Assembly: GCA_036496285.1 (NCBI GenBank)
Contig: DASXLI010000048.1
Span: 11,333 to 75,332 of the forward strand
Direction: 5' to 3'
Length of the DNA stretch: 64,000 bases
Source: DP-19 sp036496285
GTDB lineage: Bacteria > Desulfobacterota > Binatia > UTPRO1
Shown: one piece after another, positions 8,370 to 17,839 of the stretch
Layout of the letters: every line of letters starts with the position of its first letter
How positions within the stretch are numbered: the first letter of the stretch is position 1
Notes under the pieces: model-generated
Database searches by the model: none
Told to the model about the DNA's origin: nothing
The model's input: only the letters and a program-made list of their open reading frames with translations
Program-made: the position numbers and the translations under genes

Positions 8370-9554
8370 ATGGCCGATCTCGAGACGTTCCGCGAGGAGA
8401 CCCATCGCTGGCTGAAGTCGAACGCGCCCGCCTCCATGTCCGTCCCCTACAAGACGACGGACGAGCTCTGCTGGGGCGGCAAGAAGATGCAGGTGTCGCC
8501 CGACGCCAAACGCTGGCTCGACGTCATGGGCGAGCGCGGCTGGACGGCGCCGTCCTGGCCGAAGGAGTACGGCGGCGGCGGGCTCTCGAAGGGCGAGGCG
8601 AAGGTCCTGAGCGAGGAGATGGGCAAGCTCCGCCTGCGGCCGCCGCTCATCGGCTTCGGCCTCTCGATGATCGGGCCGCTGCTCCTGCAGGAGGGCAGCG
8701 ACGAGCTGCGGCGCGAGCACATCCCGCCGATCGTGCGCGGCCAGATCCGTTGGTGCCAGGGCTACTCCGAGCCGGGCTCGGGCTCCGATCTCGCGAGCCT
8801 GCAGACGAAGGCGATTCGCGACGGCGACGTCTTCGTCGTGAACGGCCAGAAGGTGTGGACGTCCTACGGCGACAAGTCCGACTGGATGTTCGTGCTGGTG
8901 CGCACCGACTTCGAGGCGAAGAAGCAGGAGGGCATCACGTTCCTGCTCATGGACATGACGTCGCCCGGGGTCTCGGTGCAGCCGATCCGGCTCATCAGCG
9001 GCTCGTCGCCCTTCACCGAGACGTTCCTCTCGGACGTGCGCGTGCCGGGTCGGAACGTCGTCGGCAAGATCAACAACGGCTGGGCGATGGCGAAGGCGCT
9101 CCTCGGCCACGAGCGCACGATGATCGCCGACGCGTTCAAGGAGCGCGACGACGCGAAGCGCACGATGACCCTGGCGCGCGAGTACGTCGGCGAGGAGGAC
9201 GGCCGGGTCGCCGATCCGCTGATCCGCGACGGCATGACCCGCGTCGCCATGGACCAGGCGTGCCTCGACCTCACCCTCGAGCGCTCGCGTGACAACATGA
9301 AGGCCGGTCACAAGCCCGGCCCGGAGACGTCGATATTCAAGTACTACGGCACCGAGCTGAACATGCGCCGCCGCGAGCTGTTGGTCTCGATCCTCGGGCC
9401 GCAGGGTCTCGGCTGGGAAGGCCCTGGCTTCGGTGAGGACGAGCTCAAGATCACGCGCGACTGGCTGCGCTCGCGCGGCAACTCGATTGAGGGCGGTACC
9501 TCGGAGATCCAGCTCAACATCATCGCCAAGCGCGTGCTCGGCCTGCCGGACTGA
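8370..9554 (+). CDS. Acyl-CoA dehydrogenase (394 aa)
   Basis: An FAD-dependent acyl-CoA dehydrogenase of normal family length. The N-terminal helical domain carries the LDVMGERGW...PKEYGGGGLS segment, the middle beta domain carries YSEPGSGSDLAS (flavin/acyl contact), and the C-terminal helices end with GGTSEIQLNIIAKRVLGLP, the usual signature. It introduces a 2,3-double bond in an acyl-CoA and passes electrons to ETF. A GAAAGGA stands just upstream of the ATG. The second acyl-CoA dehydrogenase begins 13 nt after its stop; paired genes like this often form hetero-oligomers (as in bacterial steroid side-chain degradation), which is an inference here. Confidence 0.93.
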   Translation: MADLETFREETHRWLKSNAPASMSVPYKTTDELCWGGKKMQVSPDAKRWLDVMGERGWTAPSWPKEYGGGGLSKGEAKVLSEEMGKLRLRPPLIGFGLSMIGPLLLQEGSDELRREHIPPIVRGQIRWCQGYSEPGSGSDLASLQTKAIRDGDVFVVNGQKVWTSYGDKSDWMFVLVRTDFEAKKQEGITFLLMDMTSPGVSVQPIRLISGSSPFTETFLSDVRVPGRNVVGKINNGWAMAKALLGHERTMIADAFKERDDAKRTMTLAREYVGEEDGRVADPLIRDGMTRVAMDQACLDLTLERSRDNMKAGHKPGPETSIFKYYGTELNMRRRELLVSILGPQGLGWEGPGFGEDELKITRDWLRSRGNSIEGGTSEIQLNIIAKRVLGLPD

Positions 9555-9567
9555 ACGGAGCGACCTC

Positions 9568-10716
9568 GTGGACCTCGTACTCTCGGAAGAGCAAGAGCTG
9601 CTGGCGCGCACCGCGCGCGAGTTCGTGAACGGCCGGTCGTCGCTGAAGCGCGTCCGTCGCCTGCGCGACACCAACGACGCCGACGGCTTCTCGCGCGAGC
9701 TGTGGAAGGAGATGGCGGCCCTCGGCTGGCTCGGCATCAACGTCCCCGAGGAGTACGGCGGCGCCGGGCTCGGCTGGCTCGAGCTGATGGTCGTGATGGA
9801 GGAGGTCGGCCGCGGCCTCATGCCGGAGCCGATGATCTCGACCGTGCTCATGGGCTCGACGGCGGTGCTCCTCGGCGGCAGCGAGGCGCAGAAGAAGGAG
9901 CACCTGCCGGCGATCGTCGCCGGCGAGCGCCTCATCACGATCGCGCACAAGGAGGCGGGCAGCCGCTACCTCGCCGACCACATCACGACGCGCGCCGAGA
10001 AGAGCGGCAGCAGCTATCTCCTGCGCGGCGAGAAGACGAACGTCCTCGACGGCCACGTCGTCGACTGGCTGATCGTCTCGGCGCGGACGTCGGGCGGCAC
10101 CCGCGACAGCGCCGGCATCACGCAGTTCCTGGTGCGCGCTGACACCCCGGGGATCAAGATCGAGCGCCTGTCGCGCATCGACAGCCGGAATGCCGCCGCC
10201 GTGCGCTTCGACGACGTGCGGGTCGGCGCGGACGCCGTGCTCGGCACGCTCGACCACGGCCATGCATTGATCGCGCGCACCGCCGACCGCGCGACGATCG
10301 GCCTCACCGCCGAAATGCTGGGCGGCATGAGCGCGGCGCTCGAGATGACGCTCGAGTACCTGCGGACGCGCGTGCAGTTCGGCGCGCTCATCGGCTCGTT
10401 CCAGGCCCTGAAGCATCGCGCCGCCACGATGTTCATCGAGAGCGAGCTCGCGCGCTCGGCCGTCATGGGTGCGCACCGCGCCCTCGACGAGGGCTGCGAC
10501 GACGCGACCATCGCCCGCCTCGCCAGCATCGCGAAGACGCGCTGCAACGACGCCTTCAACCTGATCGCCAAGGAAGGCGTGCAGATGCACGGCGGCATCG
10601 GCATGACGGACGAGCACGATATCGGCTTCTTCCTGAAGCGGGCGCGCGTCGCCGAGATGCTGTTCGGCGACAGCGGGCACCATCGCGACCGCTACGCGCG
10701 GCTCGAAGGCTACTGA
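9568..10716 (+). CDS. Acyl-CoA dehydrogenase (382 aa), second of tandem pair
   Basis: The GTG at 9568 is chosen: GGAG at about 9557-9560 precedes it, it lies 13 nt after the upstream stop, and the protein then begins VDLVLSEEQELLARTAREFV, the standard N-terminus. The middle domain is more divergent than in the neighbour (KEAGSRYLADHITTRA in place of the usual ExxxGSD-type motif), and the C-terminus has QMHGGIGMTDEHDIGFFLKRA. Divergence of the middle region supports a partner or regulatory role in a heteromeric enzyme with the preceding gene. It ends 16 nt before the convergent histidine kinase gene. Confidence 0.9.
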   Translation: MDLVLSEEQELLARTAREFVNGRSSLKRVRRLRDTNDADGFSRELWKEMAALGWLGINVPEEYGGAGLGWLELMVVMEEVGRGLMPEPMISTVLMGSTAVLLGGSEAQKKEHLPAIVAGERLITIAHKEAGSRYLADHITTRAEKSGSSYLLRGEKTNVLDGHVVDWLIVSARTSGGTRDSAGITQFLVRADTPGIKIERLSRIDSRNAAAVRFDDVRVGADAVLGTLDHGHALIARTADRATIGLTAEMLGGMSAALEMTLEYLRTRVQFGALIGSFQALKHRAATMFIESELARSAVMGAHRALDEGCDDATIARLASIAKTRCNDAFNLIAKEGVQMHGGIGMTDEHDIGFFLKRARVAEMLFGDSGHHRDRYARLEGY

Positions 10717-10732
10717 CCGGGCGGACGCCGCC

Positions 10733-12223
10733 TCAAGCCGCCAGATGCGCGGTCGAGACCGGGTGCTCCGGTAGCCGCACCGTAAACGTCGAGCCGCGCC
10801 CCGGCGCGCTCTCGACCGTGACCGCGCCGCCGAGCTGCTCGACGAGCTGCTGCACGATGTAGAGCCCGAGGCCGGTCCCGCCGTACGAGCGGGCGTCGGA
10901 GCTGTCGACCTGCCGGAACATGTCGAAGATGTGCGGCAGGTGCTCGGCGGGGATGCCGATGCCCGTGTCGCGTACGATGAGCTCCGCGCCGTCGCGTCCC
11001 TGCGTGTACCGGACCTCGATCTCGCCGGTGGGCGTGAACTTGCGCGCATTGCCGACGAGGTTCTTCACGATGATCTTGAGCTTCCGCCGGTCGGTCCGCA
11101 CGACGAGCGGGCCGACGGGCTCCCAACGCAGCACGGCGCCGGTGCGCGGCAGCGCGTCGAACTCGGTGCGCAGGTCGTCCCAGAGGGTCGAGAGGGTGAG
11201 CGGCTCGATCTGCGGCGGGTCCTTGCCCGCGGCGAGCCGGCTCACGTTGAGCGTCGCCTCGATCAGCTCGAGCAGCTCGACGCCCGACCGGCGGATGCCG
11301 CCGAGCAGCTCGCGCTGGGTGCCGGTCGTGAGCTCGTCGGCGAGCATGTCGCCGTAGCCGAGCATCACGTTCAGCGGCGTCCGCAGCTCGTGCGACATCG
11401 TGGACACGAACTCCGACTTCAGCCGTCCGGCTTCCTCCAGCTCCTCGAAGAGGAGCGCGTTCGCGAGCGCCATCGACCCGATCTGCGCGACGTCGCGCGC
11501 AAGGCGCTGCTGCGCCGGGCTGAAGCGCGCGCCCGACGTGTAGTATCCGGCCGCGTGCAAGCCGAGGATCTCGTCGCCACGCCGGAGCGGCGTGCACAGC
11601 ACCGCCTCGAACCCGTAGTAGCCGAGGAGGGCCGCGATCATCGGGAAGTCGGGCGTGTCGCGGGTCACCTCGACGACGCCGTCGGCGAGGAAGCGCACCA
11701 TCTGCGGCACCGTCGGATCCGAGGGCAGCCGCAGGACCCGCATCGCCTCCCACTGCTCCGGCGCCGTGCCGTAATGGGCGATGCCCTCGTAGATGCCTTC
11801 CTCGGGCTTCCACAGCCACGTGGTGCTGAAGTCGCAGCCGAGGACCTCCGTCGTCAGGTGGCAGAGGCGGTCGAGCAGGACCGGCTTGTCGAGCGCCGAG
11901 ATGAGCTCGCGGGCGACGCGCGCGAGCGCGGCGGTGCCGGCTGTGTCCTCGCCGTCGGTGGGGCGGTCGGCCGAAGCCAGGACCGACTCGCAACGTCGTT
12001 GCCAGTCCTCGGCAGCGCGGCGGGACTTCTCCTCCCGCGCGTGGCTCTCGATCAGGCGCGCTCGCCAGACGAGCGCCCGGACGCACGCGCCCGCGCCGAC
12101 GGCGATCGCGAGGGCGCAGAGACAGGCGAGGGGCAGCCAGAGGTAGCCCGCGGTGAGGGCGGCGGCGGTGACGACGACGACCAGGACGCCGATGCCCCGG
12201 TGCGCGCCGCTCTCCTGCGACAT
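10733..12223 (-). CDS. Membrane-anchored sensor histidine kinase with GAF domain
   Basis: A 496-residue kinase from the ATG at 12223 (GGAG about 11 nt upstream; an ATG at 12268 is a possible alternative). Order: two close hydrophobic helices (about 11-52), a short coiled linker, a GAF sensor domain (about 100-260), the HisKA dimerisation helix with the phospho-acceptor in SHELRTPLN (His 278), and a HATPase_c domain with NLVGNARKFTP, DTGIGIP and GGTGLGLYIV. The GAF domain suggests sensing of a small cytoplasmic ligand. No response regulator gene adjoins it in the window, so it is an orphan kinase. It converges on the acyl-CoA dehydrogenase pair. Confidence 0.92.
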   Translation of the reverse strand: MSQESGAHRGIGVLVVVVTAAALTAGYLWLPLACLCALAIAVGAGACVRALVWRARLIESHAREEKSRRAAEDWQRRCESVLASADRPTDGEDTAGTAALARVARELISALDKPVLLDRLCHLTTEVLGCDFSTTWLWKPEEGIYEGIAHYGTAPEQWEAMRVLRLPSDPTVPQMVRFLADGVVEVTRDTPDFPMIAALLGYYGFEAVLCTPLRRGDEILGLHAAGYYTSGARFSPAQQRLARDVAQIGSMALANALLFEELEEAGRLKSEFVSTMSHELRTPLNVMLGYGDMLADELTTGTQRELLGGIRRSGVELLELIEATLNVSRLAAGKDPPQIEPLTLSTLWDDLRTEFDALPRTGAVLRWEPVGPLVVRTDRRKLKIIVKNLVGNARKFTPTGEIEVRYTQGRDGAELIVRDTGIGIPAEHLPHIFDMFRQVDSSDARSYGGTGLGLYIVQQLVEQLGGAVTVESAPGRGSTFTVRLPEHPVSTAHLAA

Positions 12224-12600
12224 CGCATGCCGCGTCTCCGACCCGATCGGTTGCACGGGCTCCGCCATCGCAGAGCGCAAAAGCACGGCGCATGCCACGC
12301 CGCGGAACGCGATTGGGGGCGTGCGTTCGGAGCCGCGGCGCGCGCCGATCGTCGTCCCAGTGGCATAGGGTGCGCGCGGCGACACATTTTCGTGCGCCGG
12401 GCCGTGCGCGCTCCCGCGGCCGATGTCGGCTGGCCCACGCCTCAGCGCGGGCTCATGACACGTCGCATGCGACCGGGGGCTATTGTTGGAAGCAGTACAG
12501 GGCGGGGGGAATGCCACGAACTCCATGGCGACCGACGCGCCCAGCTCCGAGTATCCGATCGGCGCAGGGCTTCGCCGGACCTGGTGATAGCGCCGTAAAG
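12224..12600. other. 377-bp intergenic stretch between histidine kinase and polyketide synthase
   Basis: No convincing gene, RNA or terminator is visible here. It must carry the promoter of the minus-strand histidine kinase and the 3' end of the PKS transcript. A purine tract GGCGGGGGGAA (near 12502-12512) and AT-richer bases around 12480-12490 are the only departures from random-looking GC-rich sequence. Confidence 0.4.
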
Positions 12601-13701
12601 CTACGAAGCGGGGGCGACGCCGCTCAGCCAGCCTTGGGATTGCAGCAGGACCATCTCGCAACTGACGCCGGGACCGAAGGCGAGCATGACGCCGAGGTCG
12701 CCGGGGGCGGGCGGTGCGATCTCGGCCATGCGTTTCATGACAAAAAACACGCTCGCAGACGAAAGGTTTCCATGTTGCTCCCAGACGTCCCACGACGCCT
12801 GGATCTCGCGATCGCGCAGGTCGAGCGAAGACGCCACTGCGTCGAGTATCTTCGGCCCGCCTTGGTGACAGATCCAGAATCGGATGTCGTCTCGTCGGAC
12901 GGAGTGGCTCGCGAGGAATCCGCTTATGGTCTCCGGTAGCCGAGTCTGAACGACGGTGGGTAGGAACGGTGAGAGGAAGAGCCGGAAGCCAAAATCGGTC
13001 AGCCGCATGCCCAGTGCTTCGAGAGTCTCACCCCACAGCACGCTGCGTGATCCGAGTATCAATGGACCACGACCGCTAGGTCGCGACGCGAGCACCGCGG
13101 CGCTCGCGCCGTCACCGAAGATCAGATTGGCCAGCATGTCGGCTGTGGAAGGTTCCGCGATCTGCAGTCCCAGAGATGCGATCTCGACGCTCAGCACCAG
13201 GGAGAGACTGTCGGATTGGCCCGGCATGAGCGAGGCGGCAAGGCCCAGGGCGGCGACGCCGGCCGAGCACCCGAGCTCCGTGATCGGGACTCGCCTTGCC
13301 TCCCGGCGGAGTGCGAGACGGTCGATGAGGCGCGCTTCGAGAGAAGGAAGCATGTAGCCAGTGCATGACGCCGAGACGATGGTGTCCAGTGCCTCGGGGG
13401 TTACCGCTGCCTCGGCGATGCCGCGCCGAACGACGTCCTCACCGATCGCGAGAGCGTGTGCGATGTAGTGGTCGTTGCGACTCTGAATTCCGGCGAGGCG
13501 GAAAAGATCGTCCGGAGGCATCACGAGATGCCGTCGGCGAACACGCGTCGCGTCGATCATGCGCGCATATGCGTCCGCGCGCGCCGGGTCGAGGCGGCTC
13601 GTAAGGTGGTACTTCGTCTGTTCCGCGTCGACCTCAAAGTGAGGCGCGGCGGTTGCAACGCCGCGAATTTCGACGGGAGAAGAGCCCATTGGTGAGGTCA
13701 T
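12601..13701 (-). CDS. Type III polyketide synthase (chalcone/stilbene synthase family)
   Basis: A 366-residue thiolase-fold enzyme with the complete type III PKS triad: Cys145 in TELGCSAGVAAL, His279 in WICHQGGPKIL and Asn312 in EQHGNLSSASV. The stretch FGDGASAAVLA near residue 196 and the C-terminal AFGPGVSCEMVLL are also characteristic. These homodimeric cytoplasmic enzymes extend an acyl-CoA starter with malonyl-CoA and cyclise it to pyrones, resorcinols or related phenols. The start ATGA overlaps the stop of the ABC ATPase gene, so translation is coupled to the exporter genes upstream; this context suggests a lipid-like or phenolic product handled by that transporter. Product identity cannot be inferred from sequence. 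Confidence 0.92.
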   Translation of the reverse strand: MTSPMGSSPVEIRGVATAAPHFEVDAEQTKYHLTSRLDPARADAYARMIDATRVRRRHLVMPPDDLFRLAGIQSRNDHYIAHALAIGEDVVRRGIAEAAVTPEALDTIVSASCTGYMLPSLEARLIDRLALRREARRVPITELGCSAGVAALGLAASLMPGQSDSLSLVLSVEIASLGLQIAEPSTADMLANLIFGDGASAAVLASRPSGRGPLILGSRSVLWGETLEALGMRLTDFGFRLFLSPFLPTVVQTRLPETISGFLASHSVRRDDIRFWICHQGGPKILDAVASSLDLRDREIQASWDVWEQHGNLSSASVFFVMKRMAEIAPPAPGDLGVMLAFGPGVSCEMVLLQSQGWLSGVAPAS

Positions 13702-14423
13702 CTGCCGATCGGTACGATGCGACCTTGGGAATCCGATGCGTGCACGTCATTCACAATTCGCCCATCCTGTATCTCGACCGTGCGATGGCCGTACGTTGCG
13801 GCGAACGTGCTGTGAGTGACTAGGAGAACGGTCAATCGACGCTCGCGATTGAGCTCCAACAAGAGATCGAGAACGGCTTGGCCCGTCCTCGAATCGAGGT
13901 TCCCCGTTGGCTCATCGGCGAGCAGGAGCCGCGGTTCCGTCACCAGCGCCCTGGCGATCGCGACCCGTTGCTGCTCGCCTCCCGAGAGCTCGCCGGGGCG
14001 CCGTTCCAAAGCGGTCGTCTCGATGCCCACCTGCTCCAAGGTAACCGCGGCGCGTCGTTGCGCTTCCTTCCAGCTCACGCGCAGAAATTTGAGCGGCCAG
14101 ACGATGTTCTCCTCGACGGTGAAGTTCGGGAACAGATTGAAACTCTGAAAAACGAAGCCGATCTCGTGCAGGCGCAGGTCGCTACGAGCGTCGTCCGAAA
14201 GTTGACCGACGTCCTGACCGTGAACGAAGACGCGTCCGCTGCTCGGACGATCCAGCCCAGCGATCAGGTTGAGGAGAGTGCTCTTACCGGAGCCGCTGGC
14301 ACCCATGACGGATAAAAATTGCCCGTGGGGAACTGAAAGATCGATGTCGCTGAGCGCGGAAAGACCCAGGGCCTCGTCTCCGTACCGCTTGCTCACCCCC
14401 TCGAGTGCGATTGCATCGGTCAT
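13698..14423 (-). CDS. ABC transporter ATP-binding protein, MacB/LolD type
   Basis: A 241-residue ATPase with Walker A GASGSGKST (41-49), Q-loop at VFQSFN (about 91-96), signature LSGGEQQ (146-152), Walker B LLLADE (166-171) followed by PTGNLD, the MacB/LolD/FtsE subgroup mark. It energises the FtsX-type permease encoded 4 nt upstream. Systems of this subgroup act by mechanotransmission from the inner membrane to periplasmic substrates, releasing lipoproteins or expelling small molecules. The gene overlaps the PKS start by 4 nt. Confidence 0.95.
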   Translation of the reverse strand: MTDAIALEGVSKRYGDEALGLSALSDIDLSVPHGQFLSVMGASGSGKSTLLNLIAGLDRPSSGRVFVHGQDVGQLSDDARSDLRLHEIGFVFQSFNLFPNFTVEENIVWPLKFLRVSWKEAQRRAAVTLEQVGIETTALERRPGELSGGEQQRVAIARALVTEPRLLLADEPTGNLDSRTGQAVLDLLLELNRERRLTVLLVTHSTFAATYGHRTVEIQDGRIVNDVHASDSQGRIVPIGR

Positions 14424-14427
14424 GGGG

Positions 14428-17001
14428 TCACTCGTATCGGAGCGCGAGCGCCGGGGCGAGGTGTCGCGCGCGCAAGGAAGGTATGAGTGCCGCGAGTAGG
14501 CATACGATGAGACTCATCGACGCGATCGCGAGGAAATGGAACCATGGGATGTGCAGCTCCAAGACCCAACCCAAGAGATTGGGCAGCACTGTCCACACCC
14601 AGAAGATGCCGAGCACGAGACCGGCCACGAAAGCGAGCAGGAGGCCGAAGACTCCGAGAAGCAGCGCCTCAAGGAAGATCACTCGCTGGAGCTGTCGCGC
14701 CCGAACCCCCGCGGCCCGAACGACTGCGAGCTCACGGCGTTGCTCCAACACGCCGGCCGCCAAGGTGTCGGCGGCACCGAGAAGAACGAGGAAGAGGATC
14801 ACTCCGGCCAGCACGTAAAGACCGGCGAATGCCTGCTGAACCTGCACTCCCGTCCAGTCCGCGACTTCCTTCAACGACAGAATGGTGACGTTGTAGTGCT
14901 GCCCGAGTGCGGCAGCGATCCTCGCACGCACGGCGTCTACTCTGGCATCCGACACACGGACGAGCCCATGAATCACGTGAGGATCGTTCCAAGCGCGTTT
15001 GTAGACCTCTCGGCCGAGAATTACCGTGCCGCGAGGCGACAGGAGTGTTGATACGACTCCACCAACCGTCAGGGGGAAGGGACCCGTCGGAGTGTCGAGT
15101 GTGATGACGTCGCCGACGTGTTTGCCAAGGTGCAACACGAAGCTCGTCGAGATGATGGCGTAGCGTCCGTCGGCAAGCCCTTCTGCCAGGTCTGGGAGCG
15201 GCTTGCCGAGCAGCGGCCATTCTCCGAAGGCCCCACTCGTCCAGTACGAGCCGTCGAACGCGTTGAGCACGATCGGGCCACCCGCATAGTGCCAGTCCAT
15301 TGCCTGCTCGCCGACCACGGCAGTGATTCCGGGAATACTTCGGAGATCCTCCAGCGCGCTTTCGTCGATCGGATCGGGAACGATGCCGTTCGTGCTGTGC
15401 GCCGATCCGACCGCCAGATCGCCGTGAAGTACTCCGTGTACGACGTTTACGACGCTTCGTTCGAAGCTCTGCGCAACGATCCAGATCCAAATCACGGTCC
15501 CGAAGCCGACCGCGAGCGTCGAAATCGTCAGCGCCGTACGGCCGGGGTTTCGTGCCAGAGCAGCGAGCGCGAAGAAGCCGGACGACGCGTAGCGCTTCGC
15601 CAGCAGTGTCAGCGATTTCGATGCAACATCCAATAGTGGACGAGCCGCGAGCGCACTGCCGATCAGCACACCGCAGGTTGCGGCAAGTCCCCACGTCGGC
15701 GCTCCGCCTCCGTTAGCAATCGCCATCGCGATCATCGTTGCGATGAACACCGCACCGCAGGCGAGCCGGATCCCGCGGCCCCGAGTCGCCGTGGTGACTG
15801 CGGTGCGGTGACGAACGATGTCGGCGATCTCCGTTCCGGCTGCCCGACGGGCCGGTCCGAGAGCTGCCAATACCGCTGTGAGAAGGCCGAGCGCGCTCGC
15901 AACCACCAACGGACTCCATCCGAGAGCCATGTCGGCGCTCGGAGCGACGACCCTGGAACTGAGCGCGGTAGTGTTGGCGATCACCGGCAGCAGCAGGTAG
16001 GCGAGACCGACTCCGACAGGCACGCCGAGCGCAGATCCGCAAAGCCCAAGAACGACGCCTTCCTTCAGCAGCTCCCACTGAACGGCCCACCTTCGGGCTC
16101 CAATCGCGCGCATTACTCCATGCTGCCAGGTGCGTCTCTCGAAGACGGTGGCGATGCGATTGAAGGCAATGAGAAACCCGGCGCCAAGCGCGAGCAGCGC
16201 GATCACTTGGAGCACCAGCTGCATCGACTGCATGATTCTCTGCAAATCCGCTTTTCGCTGTGCCGGTGGCTCCACCGTCAGGCCCGGCGGCAAGACCGAG
16301 GCGACATGCTCGCGTACCAGAGCGAGATCGACGTCACGGTGGACGACGACGTCGATTCGATTGATGAGGCCGGGGCGGGTGAAGCTCTCCTCGGCCGCAA
16401 AGAGATCCATCACCGCGAGATTGCCACCATGCACACGAGCGATACCTTTGGGCTCGAGGAGTCCGCGGACCGTGAAGCGTTTTCGCCCTGCCGGGGTTTC
16501 AAGTTCGATGCCGTCGCCGACGTGCAGCGCGCGCCGCCGTGCAAAGTCCCGAGTCAGCATCACGGAATCGGGCTGATTCAGAAAGACCAACGGGTCCGCC
16601 AATTGCGTGTTCTCCGGTCCCTGGGCTTGATAGACGCGAACAGCCGCGTCGTTGGTGATTTCGACGCCGTGAACTGTCAGGATCTCACCGCTTCCGTCTG
16701 CGACAAGAGCGGTAGCTCCTACGGTTTGGACGGCGAGCTCGACGCCTGGCACTCCGCCAACCGCGTCGGCGACGTCCTCGGGAAAGAAGCCTCCATCGCC
16801 AGCGCTGACCTGCAGGGCGGCGCGACCAGCCATCGTATCGATGACGTCTTCGAACGCGTGGAGCACCGAGGAGTTGATCAACTGGATCGCGCACACAAGT
16901 GCGACGCCGGCTGCCAAGGCGCCAATGGTCAGCAGGAGTCGCGTGTAATCACTGCGGAGAAAGCAGAACGGAATGCGGAACGTGTCTCGAAGCGGACTCA
17001 C
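14428..17001 (-). CDS. FtsX/MacB-family ABC transporter permease
   Basis: An approximately 857-residue permease with two FtsX modules. The N-terminal helix (LLLTIGALAAGVALVCAIQLI) is followed by a large periplasmic MacB_PCD-like domain, three helices, a further central pair (about residues 410-455), a second N-helix near ALTISTLAVGFGTVIWIWIV, a second periplasmic domain and the last three helices; this is the duplicated, YbbP/LolE-like layout. The GTG at 17001 is chosen because it starts 7 nt after the padR stop; the in-frame ATG at 17130 would overlap padR by 120 nt and has no better ribosome site, so the start is uncertain. Base composition is visibly lower in GC than the flanks. Confidence 0.88.
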   Translation of the reverse strand: MSPLRDTFRIPFCFLRSDYTRLLLTIGALAAGVALVCAIQLINSSVLHAFEDVIDTMAGRAALQVSAGDGGFFPEDVADAVGGVPGVELAVQTVGATALVADGSGEILTVHGVEITNDAAVRVYQAQGPENTQLADPLVFLNQPDSVMLTRDFARRRALHVGDGIELETPAGRKRFTVRGLLEPKGIARVHGGNLAVMDLFAAEESFTRPGLINRIDVVVHRDVDLALVREHVASVLPPGLTVEPPAQRKADLQRIMQSMQLVLQVIALLALGAGFLIAFNRIATVFERRTWQHGVMRAIGARRWAVQWELLKEGVVLGLCGSALGVPVGVGLAYLLLPVIANTTALSSRVVAPSADMALGWSPLVVASALGLLTAVLAALGPARRAAGTEIADIVRHRTAVTTATRGRGIRLACGAVFIATMIAMAIANGGGAPTWGLAATCGVLIGSALAARPLLDVASKSLTLLAKRYASSGFFALAALARNPGRTALTISTLAVGFGTVIWIWIVAQSFERSVVNVVHGVLHGDLAVGSAHSTNGIVPDPIDESALEDLRSIPGITAVVGEQAMDWHYAGGPIVLNAFDGSYWTSGAFGEWPLLGKPLPDLAEGLADGRYAIISTSFVLHLGKHVGDVITLDTPTGPFPLTVGGVVSTLLSPRGTVILGREVYKRAWNDPHVIHGLVRVSDARVDAVRARIAAALGQHYNVTILSLKEVADWTGVQVQQAFAGLYVLAGVILFLVLLGAADTLAAGVLEQRRELAVVRAAGVRARQLQRVIFLEALLLGVFGLLLAFVAGLVLGIFWVWTVLPNLLGWVLELHIPWFHFLAIASMSLIVCLLAALIPSLRARHLAPALALRYE

Positions 17002-17008
17002 TGTGGAA

Positions 17009-17644
17009 TCACGGACGCCGAACCTTGCGGGCCGAGTTTGCGGAGCGCTCCTCCAGCGGTGCGCGCTCCACGTTAGCGCGTTTGGGCTTGACCGCTGTGG
17101 CGGCACTCCATTCACCATGTGCGGCGGCAAGCTCGTTGATGAACTCGACGTCCGCGGCGATGTGCTTCAGATTCCGCGTCAACAAGATGGAAAGGATCGG
17201 GAACGAAGGCGCCTGTCCCGGCGCGGGACGGATGACCGCATTGGCTCGCTCTCGTTCGTAGATCTTGCTTCGAATCCAGAGCTCTTCCTTCCAGGTCTCG
17301 AGCAGCTTGGCGGCGAGAGCCGGATCGGCGTCGACGAGGAAGAGCGACCGTGAAGAAAGCTCATCCTCGTAGCGTCCGAGACCGGGGCCCGGGGGCCCCG
17401 AGAGCCAGCGGTCGAACTCTGCGCGGCCACTCGGCGTGATCTCGTACGGCGCTCGACGAGGATCAGCGTCCGACGGGTTGTCGGCTGTGCGAACGAGACC
17501 AGCACCCACGAGTCTCTGCAACTCCCGGTAGAAGTTCCCGGTACTCACCCGGAGGCCGGAGCGCCCCCGGTACTCCTTCATCAACGCGTAGCCATGACGC
17601 AGCTGACCGTCTCGGAGAAGACCAAGGACGAGATAGCGGAACAT
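17009..17644 (-). CDS. PadR-family transcriptional regulator
   Basis: A 211-residue regulator whose first 75 residues form the PadR winged helix (YLVLGLLRDGQLRHGYALMK, then GNFYRELQRLVGAGLVR). The C-terminal part is helical, as in PadR-s2/Vir-type C-domains used for dimerisation. The ATG at 17644 follows AGGAG by 6 nt. As first gene of the padR-permease-ATPase-PKS operon it most likely represses its own transcription and is released by the compound exported or made by the operon; PadR proteins beside ABC exporters commonly behave this way. Confidence 0.92.
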   Translation of the reverse strand: MFRYLVLGLLRDGQLRHGYALMKEYRGRSGLRVSTGNFYRELQRLVGAGLVRTADNPSDADPRRAPYEITPSGRAEFDRWLSGPPGPGLGRYEDELSSRSLFLVDADPALAAKLLETWKEELWIRSKIYERERANAVIRPAPGQAPSFPILSILLTRNLKHIAADVEFINELAAAHGEWSAATAVKPKRANVERAPLEERSANSARKVRRP

Positions 17645-17685
17645 GCGACACTCCTGCGCCCTTCGGACGTGATCTTATCGCAGCG

Positions 17686-17713
17686 GCTATCAATCCATCG
17701 ATCGCGGTGTCAA
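17686..17713 (-). promoter_or_regulatory. Candidate promoter of the padR-ABC-PKS operon
   Basis: On the minus strand a perfect -35 TTGACA (17713-17708) is followed after 16 nt by GATAGC (17691-17686), a weak -10. Transcription would start near 17679, about 35 nt before the padR ATG. The GATA-containing stretch between the -10 and the ribosome site is a plausible autorepression site, but no perfect dyad is seen. Confidence 0.45.
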
Positions 17714-17839
17714 CGAAGAATCGAACTGCATGCGGCGCAGCGATTCGCGGCATTGCGTTTGGTGGCGCGCGGAAAGCGACGGACGGCGCGGTCGATATCG
17801 TATCAAATCGACGCACTTCGGCGGCGATCGTTGGTCGCC

